Assembly: GCF_017830045.1 (NCBI RefSeq)
Contig: NZ_JAEDXU010000004.1
Coordinates: forward strand, 62,001-126,000
From: Enterococcus larvae
Lineage (GTDB): Bacteria; Bacillota; Bacilli; Lactobacillales; Enterococcaceae
Direction of reading: 5' to 3'
DNA: 64,000 nucleotides
A model generated the notes under the pieces. That model saw only the letters and a program-made list of their open reading frames with translations, searched no databases and had not been told where the DNA came from. Positions 9,296 to 17,238 of this stretch are shown in pieces. The position numbers and the translations under genes were made by a program. How positions within the stretch are numbered: the stretch's first letter is position 1; each line of letters opens with the position of its first letter.

Positions 9296-10387
9296 TTACT
9301 CTTGGAGTCTTTCTTTTAATTCCTTTAATAATATACGGTCAAATTCTGCCTTGTTTTCAAGAAAGGGCATATGCCCCACATCTGCTATAGGGAATATCTG
9401 CTTATCTGGCGCTGTTATCTCATCAAAAAAGTCTTTTGTCAGAGAATAGGGCGAGATATAGTCATTGCCTCCCATGATGTAGTAGACCGGTATTCTGTAG
9501 TCCGTTCCAAAATTCCTTGTGTCAGCGTCTTCCAATAGAAATCGCATAATATCTCCTTGTCCGTTGAGTGCATCCAATGGTTTAAATATAGATGAATTTC
9601 TCAACTCATTAAATGTGCAGTATGGCGTTGCCAGTATATTGATTATATTTCCTAAACTTAAGTTTACAGAAAGTCCATACTTATCTTGATAGGCCCTCAC
9701 TCTCATTATAGCTGCTAGATAGCTTTGGTTGTATTCTAATAATGGTGGATACGGTGTGACATTTTCCAACGCTTTAATGTCTTTTTCGTTTCCTGCTGCT
9801 TTTGCCAATTCAAGCACCTTTTCGTACCCTACCCGTTCATTATCTGCCATATTGATAATCTGTGAAATTCCAATATATGCATGATAATCCTCTGGAAAAG
9901 TCTGTACAGCCATCGTTCCTAGAACAGTTCCCCAACTATGACCCATAACAATAATCTTTTCTTTATTCAGTCGCTGCTTTATATAGGCTGTTACTTCATG
10001 AACATCTTCTAGTACACGCTCAGCACTCAGCGTTTGTATGACAAGTGCCGGATCATTTGCTTGATACGTTTTTCCTACATTACGCTGATCCCAATGAACT
10101 ATGGTAAAATCGTTTTCCCAATCATACTGGAACAGATGTAAAAATGGAAACATTGAATTCCCAGGTCCTCCATGCAAAAATAATATAACTGGATGATCCT
10201 CATTTTTCCCTCGAAAATATAGGGTCTGCATGATGCCGCCTATTTCTACTGTCTCCATACAGTCAATACCAGGTGCTTCAATCCTATGTTTTCTACGTAT
10301 GATTGCAGGAGCTATCAATCGTAAACCCGCAAATATAAGAAAAAAGACAGCAAACAATAGACATAGTATTGCTAATATAAGCGTCAT
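9296..10387 (-). CDS. Membrane-anchored alpha/beta hydrolase (proline iminopeptidase-like)
   Basis: A 363-residue protein with one N-terminal hydrophobic segment (about residues 2-25) that probably anchors it in the membrane. An alpha/beta-hydrolase domain follows: the oxyanion motif LFLHGGPGNS, the nucleophile elbow GHSWGT, and a C-terminal catalytic His in VGHMPF. HGGPG is typical of the proline iminopeptidase subfamily, though many members are general hydrolases. I start at ATG 10387 because AAGGGG lies 7 bp upstream, inside the end of the TetR gene. The two genes are 4 bp apart, and the regulator probably controls this hydrolase. Confidence 0.8.
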   Translation of the reverse strand: MTLILAILCLLFAVFFLIFAGLRLIAPAIIRRKHRIEAPGIDCMETVEIGGIMQTLYFRGKNEDHPVILFLHGGPGNSMFPFLHLFQYDWENDFTIVHWDQRNVGKTYQANDPALVIQTLSAERVLEDVHEVTAYIKQRLNKEKIIVMGHSWGTVLGTMAVQTFPEDYHAYIGISQIINMADNERVGYEKVLELAKAAGNEKDIKALENVTPYPPLLEYNQSYLAAIMRVRAYQDKYGLSVNLSLGNIINILATPYCTFNELRNSSIFKPLDALNGQGDIMRFLLEDADTRNFGTDYRIPVYYIMGGNDYISPYSLTKDFFDEITAPDKQIFPIADVGHMPFLENKAEFDRILLKELKERLQE

Positions 10388-10391
10388 ATCC

Positions 10392-11045
10392 TCACCCCTT
10401 TCTCCCATAAAAATCCACTATCAACTCTATCATTTCATCTTCTACAATATCAACGCCTATTTTTTTCATTAGATATTGTAAAAATAGGAATCGTTTATGA
10501 ATTACAGACAGACTGCCCGGAAAAACGTTTGTATCACACCAAAAATTAAGAAGCAGCAAGAACACCTCTGCACACTCATTTGGAAATTCCGTATCAATAC
10601 TTCCATCCTTCGCACCTTCTCGTAAGACATCTGCGATTACCGGCGCAAGCTTATTCACGATTTCCTGCATAAATGCTAATACAAGATGTGGACTCCCTGT
10701 GGCCTGGTCAACCATTTCATTAGATTCTGTGAGAGCTTTATCCTCTGTTAAAGCTTGTAGATTTCTTTTAATTACACCTCTAAGCTTTTCTTTTGCTGTC
10801 AATCCATGCATTTGGATCAACCAAAGATTTACAGCTTCTACGATTTGATCACTTTGTCTTTCCATGACTGAATGAAATATCTCTTCTTTAGAATGAAAAT
10901 GATGGAAAATCGCTCCTTTTGACATTCCCAATGCATTCACAATATCTTGCATACTTGTTTTGTCATACCCTTTTTCAATAAACAGTTTTGCAGAAATAGA
11001 AAGAATATTTTCAATGGTTTGTTTTGAATTATTTTTTCTTACCAT
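10392..11045 (-). CDS. TetR/AcrR family transcriptional regulator
   Basis: A 217-residue protein. The N-terminal helix-turn-helix of the TetR family is clear (ILSISAKLFIEKGYDKTSM, then DIVNALGMSKGAIFHHF). The C-terminal ligand-binding region is divergent, as usual. AAAGGAG lies 5 bp before the ATG chosen. It is the first gene of a two-gene unit with the alpha/beta hydrolase. A palindrome between promoter and start codon (11061-11079) suggests autoregulation. The inducer is unknown. Confidence 0.88.
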   Translation of the reverse strand: MVRKNNSKQTIENILSISAKLFIEKGYDKTSMQDIVNALGMSKGAIFHHFHSKEEIFHSVMERQSDQIVEAVNLWLIQMHGLTAKEKLRGVIKRNLQALTEDKALTESNEMVDQATGSPHLVLAFMQEIVNKLAPVIADVLREGAKDGSIDTEFPNECAEVFLLLLNFWCDTNVFPGSLSVIHKRFLFLQYLMKKIGVDIVEDEMIELIVDFYGRKG

Positions 11046-11060
11046 GTTATCTCCTTTAAA

Positions 11061-11079
11061 ATACCGACCGTTGGTTTTT
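11061..11079. promoter_or_regulatory. Probable TetR-family operator
   Basis: ACCGACCGTTGGT is an imperfect palindrome of the kind bound by TetR/QacR-type repressors. It lies just downstream of the -10 of the regulator's own promoter, so binding would block transcription. Confidence 0.6.
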
Positions 11080-11083
11080 ATTA

Positions 11084-11113
11084 ATGATAACATCTCTTTT
11101 TATTATTGTCCAA
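11084..11113 (-). promoter_or_regulatory. Promoter of the TetR-hydrolase unit
   Basis: On the minus strand TTGGAC and TATCAT are 18 bp apart, with the operator-like palindrome immediately downstream. Confidence 0.5.
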
Positions 11114-11428
11114 TAGATTTTAAAAGTGAATCGAAAAAGCATCCATCGATTAGTAGCCATTCTCTTCCAATTCAAGCCTTCCTTTAGCTTAGCATTGCAT
11201 TGACTAAGTAAAAATTGACGCTTTTACTAAAGACGATGGTACTGTGTTTGCAGAACAAACAATATGCATTCGGAAAATTATAGCGATGTTCTTCATCACG
11301 AATTTATTGAGTCATATTGCAAAAGAGAACTAGCTTGCGAAGCTGGATATCATGATGATGAAAATCTCGCTGACCATTTCTATTGTTGAGTTTGCACTCA
11401 CAATAATTTTATGCTTCCTTTCATACAA
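11114..11428. other. Intergenic stretch between tetR and the cold-shock gene
   Basis: No supported gene. A 41-codon plus-strand frame at 11264-11389 has no ribosome site and resembles nothing I recognise. Confidence 0.4.
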
Positions 11429-11458
11429 AAAAACACTCGGCATGCAGCCGAGTGTTTC
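11429..11458 (-). terminator. Terminator of the cold-shock gene
   Basis: AACACTCGG and CCGAGTGTT form a 9-bp stem; the minus-strand transcript then reads TTTTTTTG. Confidence 0.85.
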
Positions 11459-11469
11459 GAATGGGCAAA

Positions 11470-11670
11470 TTATTGTTTTTCAACGTTTGTAGCTTGAGGG
11501 CCACGATCTGAATCTTCTACATCAAAAGTTACAGCTTGACCTTCTTCTAATGTTTTGAACCCATCTCCTTGGATAGCTGAGAAATGTACAAAAACGTCGC
11601 TTCCATCTTCACGAGAGATAAATCCAAACCCTTTTTCTGCGTTAAACCACTTTACTGTTCCATGTTCCAT
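11470..11670 (-). CDS. Cold-shock protein (CspA family)
   Basis: A 66-residue single cold-shock domain with RNP1 KGFGFI and RNP2 DVFVHF, opening [15 protein letters not shown]. These proteins bind single-stranded RNA/DNA and act as RNA chaperones. GGAGG precedes the ATG. The leader is about 105 nt long, as usual for csp genes, and contains a GTGCTTAAGCAC palindrome just before the ribosome site. The promoter lies at the very end of the radC remnant and was left intact by the prophage insertion. Confidence 0.93.
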   Translation of the reverse strand: MEHGTVKWFNAEKGFGFISREDGSDVFVHFSAIQGDGFKTLEEGQAVTFDVEDSDRGPQATNVEKQ

Positions 11671-11782
11671 TACTGTTCCTCCTCGTGCTTAAGCACTGAA
11701 ATAATTGTAACTTTGCCCGTGTACGATAGAGGGTTTTAACTAAGCAAAACTTCTATACTGTCCCAAACAAGATTACAAATCC

Positions 11783-11811
11783 ATTTTACACGCGCCCTTT
11801 TATTTTTGCAA
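11783..11811 (-). promoter_or_regulatory. Promoter of the cold-shock gene
   Basis: On the minus strand TTGCAA, a 17-bp spacer and TGTAAAAT (extended -10), 6 bp downstream of the radC stop codon. Confidence 0.7.
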
Positions 11812-11816
11812 GAAAT

Positions 11817-11978
11817 CTAATCCCCATCGCTCAAAAAATTTTCCTCCCGCATACTGATATAGCTTTTCTGACCGATAATAATATGATCCAGCACCTCTAT
11901 TCCCATCATCTCCCCGCACTCCTGCATTCTCAAGGTGAAATTGATATCACTCTGAGAAGGTTTCGGATTTCCAGACGG
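11817..11978 (-). pseudogene. radC: radC, 3' fragment (C-terminus separated by prophage)
   Basis: Read leftwards from the attL core this frame encodes PSGNPKPSQSDINFTLRM and runs to REENFLSDGD then TAG. That is the C-terminal end of RadC (JAB/MPN+ fold), including the Asp of the JAMM motif. It has no start codon or ribosome site on the phage side and is probably not translated. Joined to the 5' part at 43928-44479 through the shared TCCAGACGG core, it restores one continuous reading frame. Excision would therefore rebuild an intact gene. Confidence 0.93.
11970..11978. other. attL core of the prophage
   Basis: TCCAGACGG occurs here and at 43931-43939. It is the only direct identity at the two radC/phage junctions, and the short length fits a serine-integrase crossover. 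Flanking bases differ on both sides. Confidence 0.88.
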
Positions 11979-12025
11979 AAAGATAAAGTTAGTGCTAAAA
12001 CTTCTTTTTTATCCCCTTTTTAGGT

Positions 12026-12061
12026 TTAACTTGTATTATCCACTCGGAAACCACAAGTTAA
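12026..12061. repeat. Inverted repeat near attL
   Basis: TTAACTTGT and ACAAGTTAA are perfect 9-bp arms around 18 bases, 50 bp inside attL. No T-tract follows on either strand, so it is not a plain terminator; it may be a protein site. A second small palindrome, ACTATATAATAGT, lies at 12066-12078. Confidence 0.45.
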
Positions 12062-12100
12062 GCCCACTATATAATAGTAGAAAACTTTCTGTATTTCTGC

Positions 12101-12129
12101 TTGACTAACCATACTACGCATAGTATAAT
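12101..12129 (+). promoter_or_regulatory. Strong promoter with operator palindrome for the attL-side cassette
   Basis: TTGACT, a 17-bp spacer and TATAAT. The spacer contains ATACTA-CGCA-TAGTAT (12111-12126), a perfect 6-bp dyad overlapping the -10. This looks like a repressor-controlled promoter that serves the rightward genes 12154-13143, opposite to the late operon. Confidence 0.75.
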
Positions 12130-12153
12130 AGTAATATAGAAAGGAGGTAAGAC

Positions 12154-12294
12154 ATGAGTCGTAAGGAACGACAAAAAGAAAAGAAGCTCAACAAGCGACA
12201 ATCTGTTCTGATAATAATTAACTTAATCATCGCACTGATTAACTTAATAACAAAACTGATTGAAATACTTGAAAAGCTTCTCTCACAACCATAG
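12154..12294 (+). CDS. Small membrane protein of the attL-side cassette
   Basis: A 46-residue protein: a highly basic N-terminus (MSRKERQKEKKLNKRQ) followed by one hydrophobic segment (about residues 18-42) rich in Ile and Leu. AAAGGAGG stands 7 bp before the ATG, and a near-consensus promoter lies 25 bp upstream. It is not a family I can name. Size and layout recall small prophage membrane toxins or exclusion proteins, but that is inference from position only. Confidence 0.7.
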   Translation: MSRKERQKEKKLNKRQSVLIIINLIIALINLITKLIEILEKLLSQP

Positions 12295-12328
12295 GGTAAG
12301 GGCTGAAAAGCCCTCCTACCCTTCTATT
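12294..12328 (+). terminator. Hairpin after the first cassette gene (terminator or attenuator)
   Basis: GGGTA-GGGCT pairs with AGCCC-TACCC around GAAA. The trailing TTCTATTAT is a weak U-tract, so part of the transcription may continue into the next genes. Confidence 0.55.
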
Positions 12329-12355
12329 ATAAATCAAAACTAGGAGGAATACAAA

Positions 12356-12655
12356 ATGAATACTGAACAAATAAATAGATTCCGTATTTTAGATTTAAGC
12401 ACTGGTTGGGAAAATGTAACTGCCAAAGATGCCGCTATCCAAATGAAGGAATTGCGAGCAACTGCTGTAGATGTATTAAAATATGAAAAAGCTAATCACG
12501 TCATCTATGCAACGAAAGAATACAAGGGTAGCGACATCTTAATACGTAGAATTGCTCTTATTCCTTGTAATGATACTGAATTTGAGGTGTACGCAGGCAG
12601 GCAAACGGAGAATCACATCTTATTGGCAGTCCACAGCAAGGAGGTATTTAAATGA
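12356..12655 (+). CDS. Hypothetical prophage protein, attL-side cassette
   Basis: A 99-residue soluble protein with a strong ribosome site (AGGAGG, 8 bp). I see no known motif. The next ORF starts inside its stop codon (ATGA), which indicates translational coupling. Its place between endolysin and att is the usual site of lysogenic-conversion genes. Confidence 0.65.
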   Translation: MNTEQINRFRILDLSTGWENVTAKDAAIQMKELRATAVDVLKYEKANHVIYATKEYKGSDILIRRIALIPCNDTEFEVYAGRQTENHILLAVHSKEVFK

Positions 12656-12744
12656 AACGATCAACAGGAGAAAAAATTACAGCCGCTACTATCGCTTTGA
12701 TAGTAGTTACTGTTATACTCTTTATAGTAGAAAAATTTATGTAG
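12652..12744 (+). CDS. Tiny single-pass membrane protein
   Basis: A 30-residue protein, too short for most gene callers. It has a short basic N-terminus (MKRSTGEK) and one hydrophobic helix (about 9-27). AAGGAGG lies 7 bp upstream, and the ATG overlaps the stop of the preceding gene. Function unknown. Confidence 0.6.
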   Translation: MKRSTGEKITAATIALIVVTVILFIVEKFM

Positions 12745-12753
12745 GTGGATTAT

Positions 12754-13143
12754 ATGACAACTGATAAAAATAAGCAGACCGAAGCCAATAAGCGCTGGCA
12801 AGAGAAGAATAAAGAACGAGCTAAATACCTAAGTAATCGTTCACGTGCCCGCTCATTTATTCGAAACATGGCAGCTAAGGAAGACATAAAAGAGTTTAGA
12901 GAGTTACTTGATGAACGAGAAAACACACTAAAAAATCTATCAAGAAAGAAGGTAATTGACATGAAAGAAATATTTGAAAAGTATGGTATTAACATCGATT
13001 GGTTAGATGTTTTGGAAGAAGAAGGAAAAGTAAATTTAGGAAATCTCGATGACTTGTCAATTATTGATGAAATAAACGATTCTACCGATTACACCGCATA
13101 TTTTAGCAATGACTTTGGCGGGGGAGTAGTCATTGAAAAATGA
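12754..13143 (+). CDS. Hypothetical prophage protein, charged coiled N-terminus
   Basis: A 129-residue protein. Residues 1-65 are very rich in Lys, Arg and Glu and contain NRSRARSFIRNMA, a pattern I recall from short uncharacterised Firmicute phage proteins. The acidic C-terminal half could once have been a separate gene: an internal ATG at 12961 has AAAGG upstream. ATG 12754 is chosen because AGGTGG lies 5 bp before it. Last gene of the rightward cassette; function unknown. Confidence 0.6.
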   Translation: MTTDKNKQTEANKRWQEKNKERAKYLSNRSRARSFIRNMAAKEDIKEFRELLDERENTLKNLSRKKVIDMKEIFEKYGINIDWLDVLEEEGKVNLGNLDDLSIIDEINDSTDYTAYFSNDFGGGVVIEK

Positions 13144-13144
13144 T

Positions 13145-13180
13145 AAAAAACCGATCTCCGGCAAAAGAGATCGGTTTTTC
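13145..13180. terminator. Bidirectional terminator between cassette and endolysin
   Basis: CCGATCTC pairs with GAGATCGG, flanked by AAAAAA and TTTTT, between convergent genes. Confidence 0.85.
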
Positions 13181-13221
13181 TTTATGATAGATTTTGCCTG
13201 ATTGCCAGCTGCTAATTTCTT

Positions 13222-13926
13222 TTATATCGCCTTACGCTTGCTAACTGCTAGTAAGCTATTTAGTTCCGAATCCGTTACTTTAACAACAGTGATATTTTTT
13301 CCGTGAATAGCTTTGTAAACATCCCCAATCGCTTTTGATTCGTCCGGATTAGCCAAGCCTTTTATTTCTGTTCCGTTGTAATAGTATTGAGCATTCCCTT
13401 TTTCTAAAATACATTCCATGTTGATTCCCTCCATATTTTCTATTTTATTGTTGTTTGCAGATCCTTCCCCGCTGGGACGCCACACCTCAATATAGTTCGG
13501 TCGCTGAACAGCGTAATAGTTATTCCAAACATGTTCCGAAACAGCTGTGCCTATGGTTCCACCAGTCCAATAATCAACACTGATAAATCTAGTCTGGTCT
13601 TTCATAACTCCGACATGACCGCCAGCACCACCACTGGTAGACATATCATTTCCCCAGCTCATTAAAATAATATCTCCTGCTTCTGCATCCCAATCTTGAT
13701 TTACAGAAATACGCTTATAGCCATTCTTTTCAAAATATCCGGCTAGCGTGACTGTGCTGTAAAGATAATCATAGGGGACACCGCCAGCATCTCTTACAGC
13801 TTGTGTAATAGACCCTGAGCAATCTGCTGTACCGTCTGAGCCGTTACGGGAGCCGTACATCGAATAAGTCAGCTCGCCTTTCCGGTCGTCAAACCATGCA
13901 ATTGTTTGCTGCCTACTTACTGTCAT
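13222..13926 (-). CDS. Endolysin, bacteriophage peptidoglycan amidohydrolase (Amidase_5/NlpC-P60 like)
   Basis: A 234-residue protein. The N-terminal cysteine-peptidase-like domain opens MTVSRQQTIAWFDDRKG. Cys36 in TADCSGS and His104 in GAGGHVGVM are the probable catalytic pair. This layout matches the Amidase_5 phage lysins of streptococci and enterococci. A linker near 155 leads to a C-terminal region (about 170-234) that may bind the cell wall. GAGGTG precedes the ATG, and the gene overlaps the small ORF upstream by 14 bp. Together with the holin genes it forms the lysis cassette. Confidence 0.88.
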   Translation of the reverse strand: MTVSRQQTIAWFDDRKGELTYSMYGSRNGSDGTADCSGSITQAVRDAGGVPYDYLYSTVTLAGYFEKNGYKRISVNQDWDAEAGDIILMSWGNDMSTSGGAGGHVGVMKDQTRFISVDYWTGGTIGTAVSEHVWNNYYAVQRPNYIEVWRPSGEGSANNNKIENMEGINMECILEKGNAQYYYNGTEIKGLANPDESKAIGDVYKAIHGKNITVVKVTDSELNSLLAVSKRKAI

Positions 13927-14101
13927 TTACAGCCACCTCGATCATGTCGTCAATTTCCTGATTGGTCATAGAGATATCAGGATTAGCAATGATAAAGGCG
14001 TTCACTTTCGCAAACGCCACTCTCTTTTTCCTCTCGTTGATCATGTCATCGTCATTCAATTCAGCAACAATTCTCTCGATCTCTTTTTTGATATCAGCCA
14101 C
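13913..14101 (-). CDS. Small hypothetical protein in the lysis cassette
   Basis: A 62-residue acidic protein starting with GTG at 14101, which overlaps the holin stop; GGAG lies 10 bases upstream. It has no membrane segment. Overlaps on both sides show it belongs to the lysis operon. It may modulate lysis timing, which is inference from position. Confidence 0.65.
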   Translation of the reverse strand: MADIKKEIERIVAELNDDDMINERKKRVAFAKVNAFIIANPDISMTNQEIDDMIEVAVNDSK

Positions 14102-14310
14102 TATTCATCATCTCCATTTCCATTGCGATAATTCACGCTTGATAAGCCTAGAATAGCACCTAAAAACGCCGTCACAGCATTCAATAACGTCACTGCGATT
14201 TCTGTATGTGTCCAATTCAAGCTGTTACCAACGGCGGCGATTAATACTGCCAAAGCCGGCATAACTGTTATTACAATCCATTTCAAATAATCATACGTTT
14301 TATTGTTCAT
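14101..14310 (-). CDS. Phage holin
   Basis: A 69-residue protein opening MNNKTYDYLKW, with two hydrophobic segments (about 9-28 and 36-56) and a polar charged tail, typical of small Firmicute phage holins. It would form holes in the cytoplasmic membrane to release the endolysin. GGAG lies before the ATG chosen; the longer frame to 14358 lacks a ribosome site. Confidence 0.8.
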   Translation of the reverse strand: MNNKTYDYLKWIVITVMPALAVLIAAVGNSLNWTHTEIAVTLLNAVTAFLGAILGLSSVNYRNGNGDDE

Positions 14311-14326
14311 CTTTATTTCTCCTTTT

Positions 14327-14734
14327 CTATTGGAATAGCAAGCGAATATATGGTGCAATCATCGCCCCAATAATCGAAGTAATCAAAACACCAATTACGC
14401 CACTAATGATTAAGCGTGTCATCCATTGCCTTCTTTCTGCTGTTGCTCTCAGTTCTGACTCGGCTCTTTCGGCACGCTCTCGCTCTTTTTCAATTTCCAA
14501 AGAAGCAAACTTGTTATCATGATTGAGGACTTTCTCAAGAACCGGAGACATCCCATTTTCAACCGCTTGTTGTATTGCCAAAGGCAAACCTACATTAGCG
14601 TCTTCCAGCGCATCTAAACGTTTACTATGCCTATTCAGGCGTTCTTCGTTAGCATTCGCTTGTTTTTCAGTAGCGCTGACTGTCTTCGTTAAATCAGTCC
14701 AGTCCTTATTTGTAATCTCTATTTTTTTATCCAT
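14327..14734 (-). CDS. XhlA-like (haemolysin XhlA family) lysis-associated membrane protein
   Basis: A 135-residue protein with a long coiled-coil N-terminus (about 1-100, including ERERAERAESELRA) and one C-terminal transmembrane helix (about 108-128). That is the design of XhlA proteins, which work with the XhlB holin and endolysin in Bacillus prophages. It lies directly upstream of the holin. The assignment rests on architecture and context. Confidence 0.7.
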   Translation of the reverse strand: MDKKIEITNKDWTDLTKTVSATEKQANANEERLNRHSKRLDALEDANVGLPLAIQQAVENGMSPVLEKVLNHDNKFASLEIEKERERAERAESELRATAERRQWMTRLIISGVIGVLITSIIGAMIAPYIRLLFQ

Positions 14735-14757
14735 GTTCCACCAACTATCATTATTTT

Positions 14758-17238
14758 TTATACAGGGTATATGTCATTTGTAAACCAAGAAGCAGAAGCA
14801 GAAAAAATAAACTGTCCAGCGCTGCTATTCGTGTATCTCATAGTTCCATCTGCATTAATATGAACAATCACAGGCGTTGAGATATTACTTTGGTTGTTTC
14901 TGTTTATAGTAACTGTCTCCGGCACACGAGGTCTATAACCCGTCGGTATTACTGCAGACAAAAGAATGTTCTCGTCTACACCAGTCCAATTTTTACTCGT
15001 TCTTGTGATCGAAAGAGTGACCATCTTTCCAATCCTTGTCAGATTAGCATTGATACCATAGGCAATTGTAAGTGTAGTTGAGTATAAAATTAGATCATCA
15101 ACAGTCACTTGTCCTGTTTTCCCGCTTGCAGGAGAATTAAATAATATACCTCCCGAGAAGAGCTGCATTGCATCCGTTAGCGTACTTCCATCAGCAGCAA
15201 GCTGCCGGAGCATCACACCATTTTCACTGACATTGATATTTCCTGCTCCTGTAGTTGTAGCAGGATCTGACGTATTATATTGTGTGTATTCAACAGTAAA
15301 CCTACCCTCGAATATCGAAGCAGTGCCCTTTCTGTAAATTGGCGCACCTGTTGTGATTGGTCGATCAAAAGGACTTGTTATTTCTGCACCCTCAAGTTTT
15401 TCAAACTTCCCATCGCTTACAGTCAAATTTTCAGCAAAAAAGTTATCAACAAAGAACTGGTGGATAACCCACGTTGAGCCATTCCATCTTTTGAGAGGTT
15501 CGCCCGGTTGTTGCCACAGCATACCTAAAACTTTTTCGGTTGGTTCATCTTCCTGATAGACAATACCCGCATCGCCCTTCTCGCCTTCTTTACCATCTGA
15601 CCCTATTTTACTTACGCTATAGGCTGTTGTCTGAGCTTCATCCGTGAACGTTTGGGTTGTGCGTGTCCATAGGAATTGTCCCACTGGAACAACTGGTATA
15701 TCTGTTTGCCAACCTTCGGATGGTTCTTCTGTTCCGCTTTCGCTTACTGCATATTCAATCACGCTTTCAGCAATACCTATGCCGTCATCGCCTCGTTGAC
15801 CATCGTCAACATTTGATACAGTCGCCTCAGCTCCGCCAATCACTGCCCCTTGAGTATTTGTTGCTTCGAATCGATACAAAGCTCTTTCCATAACGTCAGA
15901 AGCGGAGACGGGCAGTGACTTGATATCTGTTAAATGCTGACCATCCTTAAACCACATGATGAAAAAGGAATCCGTTATATCTTCTACGCCATCCATGACA
16001 CGAGCTGTAAGAGTTGTCTGTCCTTCTCCGTTTTTAAACACAATACCGTTGTCTGAAACAATCTGATAATCGTATTTTTTATTTGCATCGATTAGCTGCT
16101 GAACTTTAGCAAGCAAGGAAGAATCAATTTGGCTGCCGATTTCCTTGAAATTTGAGAAAGTCGTTTTGTTCTTGGATGGATCGGTAAACGATTCTACTTG
16201 CTCAATCACACGAGCTTCCATGATTAATGTAGGTTTGAACTTGTCACTTTCAACAGTCAATGTATCGCCAGGATTCGTATCGAAATAAGTATCTACCTCA
16301 AATTCCAGCTGCGGCACACAATTCTTTTTAAGTTCCGCAAGAGCTGCACCGTAAAGTGCCTCTTTCGTTGTGTATTCCGTTTCCCATCTTGTAGATATAT
16401 ATCTATCTGTTGAGCTGCTAGAGAACGAAGGAAAGCGATCACGAGCTAACGGCGCACGTATGATTGTATTATCAGTAAAGAACTCCACTCTCCCGTTTTC
16501 GTCGTGTTCAGTTCGGTTGTATCCAGATAAATTCAAACCGTCTTTTCCTACTGGCGTGATCGCTGTGTAAAGTTCCTTAATACTCTCTTTGCGTGTGATT
16601 GATTTAATCTCTTTTCCTATTCTCAACGTGATATTGGTTTTATCTTCTCCCATACCCTGACTAGTATCTGAATGCTCCCGATACACATCAATTGTGTGCT
16701 GCTTCAAACTGTAATCATCATTAAGCACAGTCACAAATTCTATTTCAGCACTAAAGACATTTGCTAGCGAATACAAACGAGCCAGCATTGATTGAGTCCC
16801 GTCCCATTCATACGAAATTCTTTTGTCTGATATCTCGTTAAGCCCTAATACCAAAGTCTTTTCGGGGTCAAATTTACTTAAATACTGAGTAAATGTCATT
16901 GATCCATCAGATTTATAAGCACTTCTCGTTTCATTGTTTAACTCAAGCGACAAACTGAACGCCATGATTGAAATTGAATATTCATTTTCTTGAGTGTCTA
17001 TGATATTTAGCCAGTAGTCTTTCCCTTTCCAAATAAAAGCAAGTTTATTGCCAACTGTTAAAAATTGAACATCATCATTAGTTTTAGCTACTTCACAACT
17101 AAATACACTCGATCCTCCTTCTGCGAAACGGTTAATTGTGTCACTAGTATAATGGAGAGCATTTACTGCGCTATTATCTAAAATAGTCAACGTTTGAAGG
17201 TCAAGTGCATCTCTAACCATGATTCTTACATTTTCCAT
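14758..17238 (-). CDS. Phage tail spike / receptor-binding protein with prophage endopeptidase-tail N-terminus
   Basis: An 826-residue protein after Dit, the normal place of the tail-associated lysin/antireceptor. Residues about 1-370 resemble the Prophage_tail (endopeptidase tail) region. A beta-rich adhesin part follows, with a collagen-like GSDGKEGEKGDAG stretch near 550 and Ser/Thr-rich beta repeats to the end. It probably contacts the host cell wall. ATG 17238 overlaps the Dit stop (TAATG), and GAGG lies 10 bases before it. The receptor is unknown. Confidence 0.82.
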   Translation of the reverse strand: MENVRIMVRDALDLQTLTILDNSAVNALHYTSDTINRFAEGGSSVFSCEVAKTNDDVQFLTVGNKLAFIWKGKDYWLNIIDTQENEYSISIMAFSLSLELNNETRSAYKSDGSMTFTQYLSKFDPEKTLVLGLNEISDKRISYEWDGTQSMLARLYSLANVFSAEIEFVTVLNDDYSLKQHTIDVYREHSDTSQGMGEDKTNITLRIGKEIKSITRKESIKELYTAITPVGKDGLNLSGYNRTEHDENGRVEFFTDNTIIRAPLARDRFPSFSSSSTDRYISTRWETEYTTKEALYGAALAELKKNCVPQLEFEVDTYFDTNPGDTLTVESDKFKPTLIMEARVIEQVESFTDPSKNKTTFSNFKEIGSQIDSSLLAKVQQLIDANKKYDYQIVSDNGIVFKNGEGQTTLTARVMDGVEDITDSFFIMWFKDGQHLTDIKSLPVSASDVMERALYRFEATNTQGAVIGGAEATVSNVDDGQRGDDGIGIAESVIEYAVSESGTEEPSEGWQTDIPVVPVGQFLWTRTTQTFTDEAQTTAYSVSKIGSDGKEGEKGDAGIVYQEDEPTEKVLGMLWQQPGEPLKRWNGSTWVIHQFFVDNFFAENLTVSDGKFEKLEGAEITSPFDRPITTGAPIYRKGTASIFEGRFTVEYTQYNTSDPATTTGAGNINVSENGVMLRQLAADGSTLTDAMQLFSGGILFNSPASGKTGQVTVDDLILYSTTLTIAYGINANLTRIGKMVTLSITRTSKNWTGVDENILLSAVIPTGYRPRVPETVTINRNNQSNISTPVIVHINADGTMRYTNSSAGQFIFSASASWFTNDIYPV

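Noticed and set aside
11264-11389. 41-codon plus-strand ORF between tetR and csp
   Set aside because: No ribosome site or promoter, and the sequence resembles no known family.
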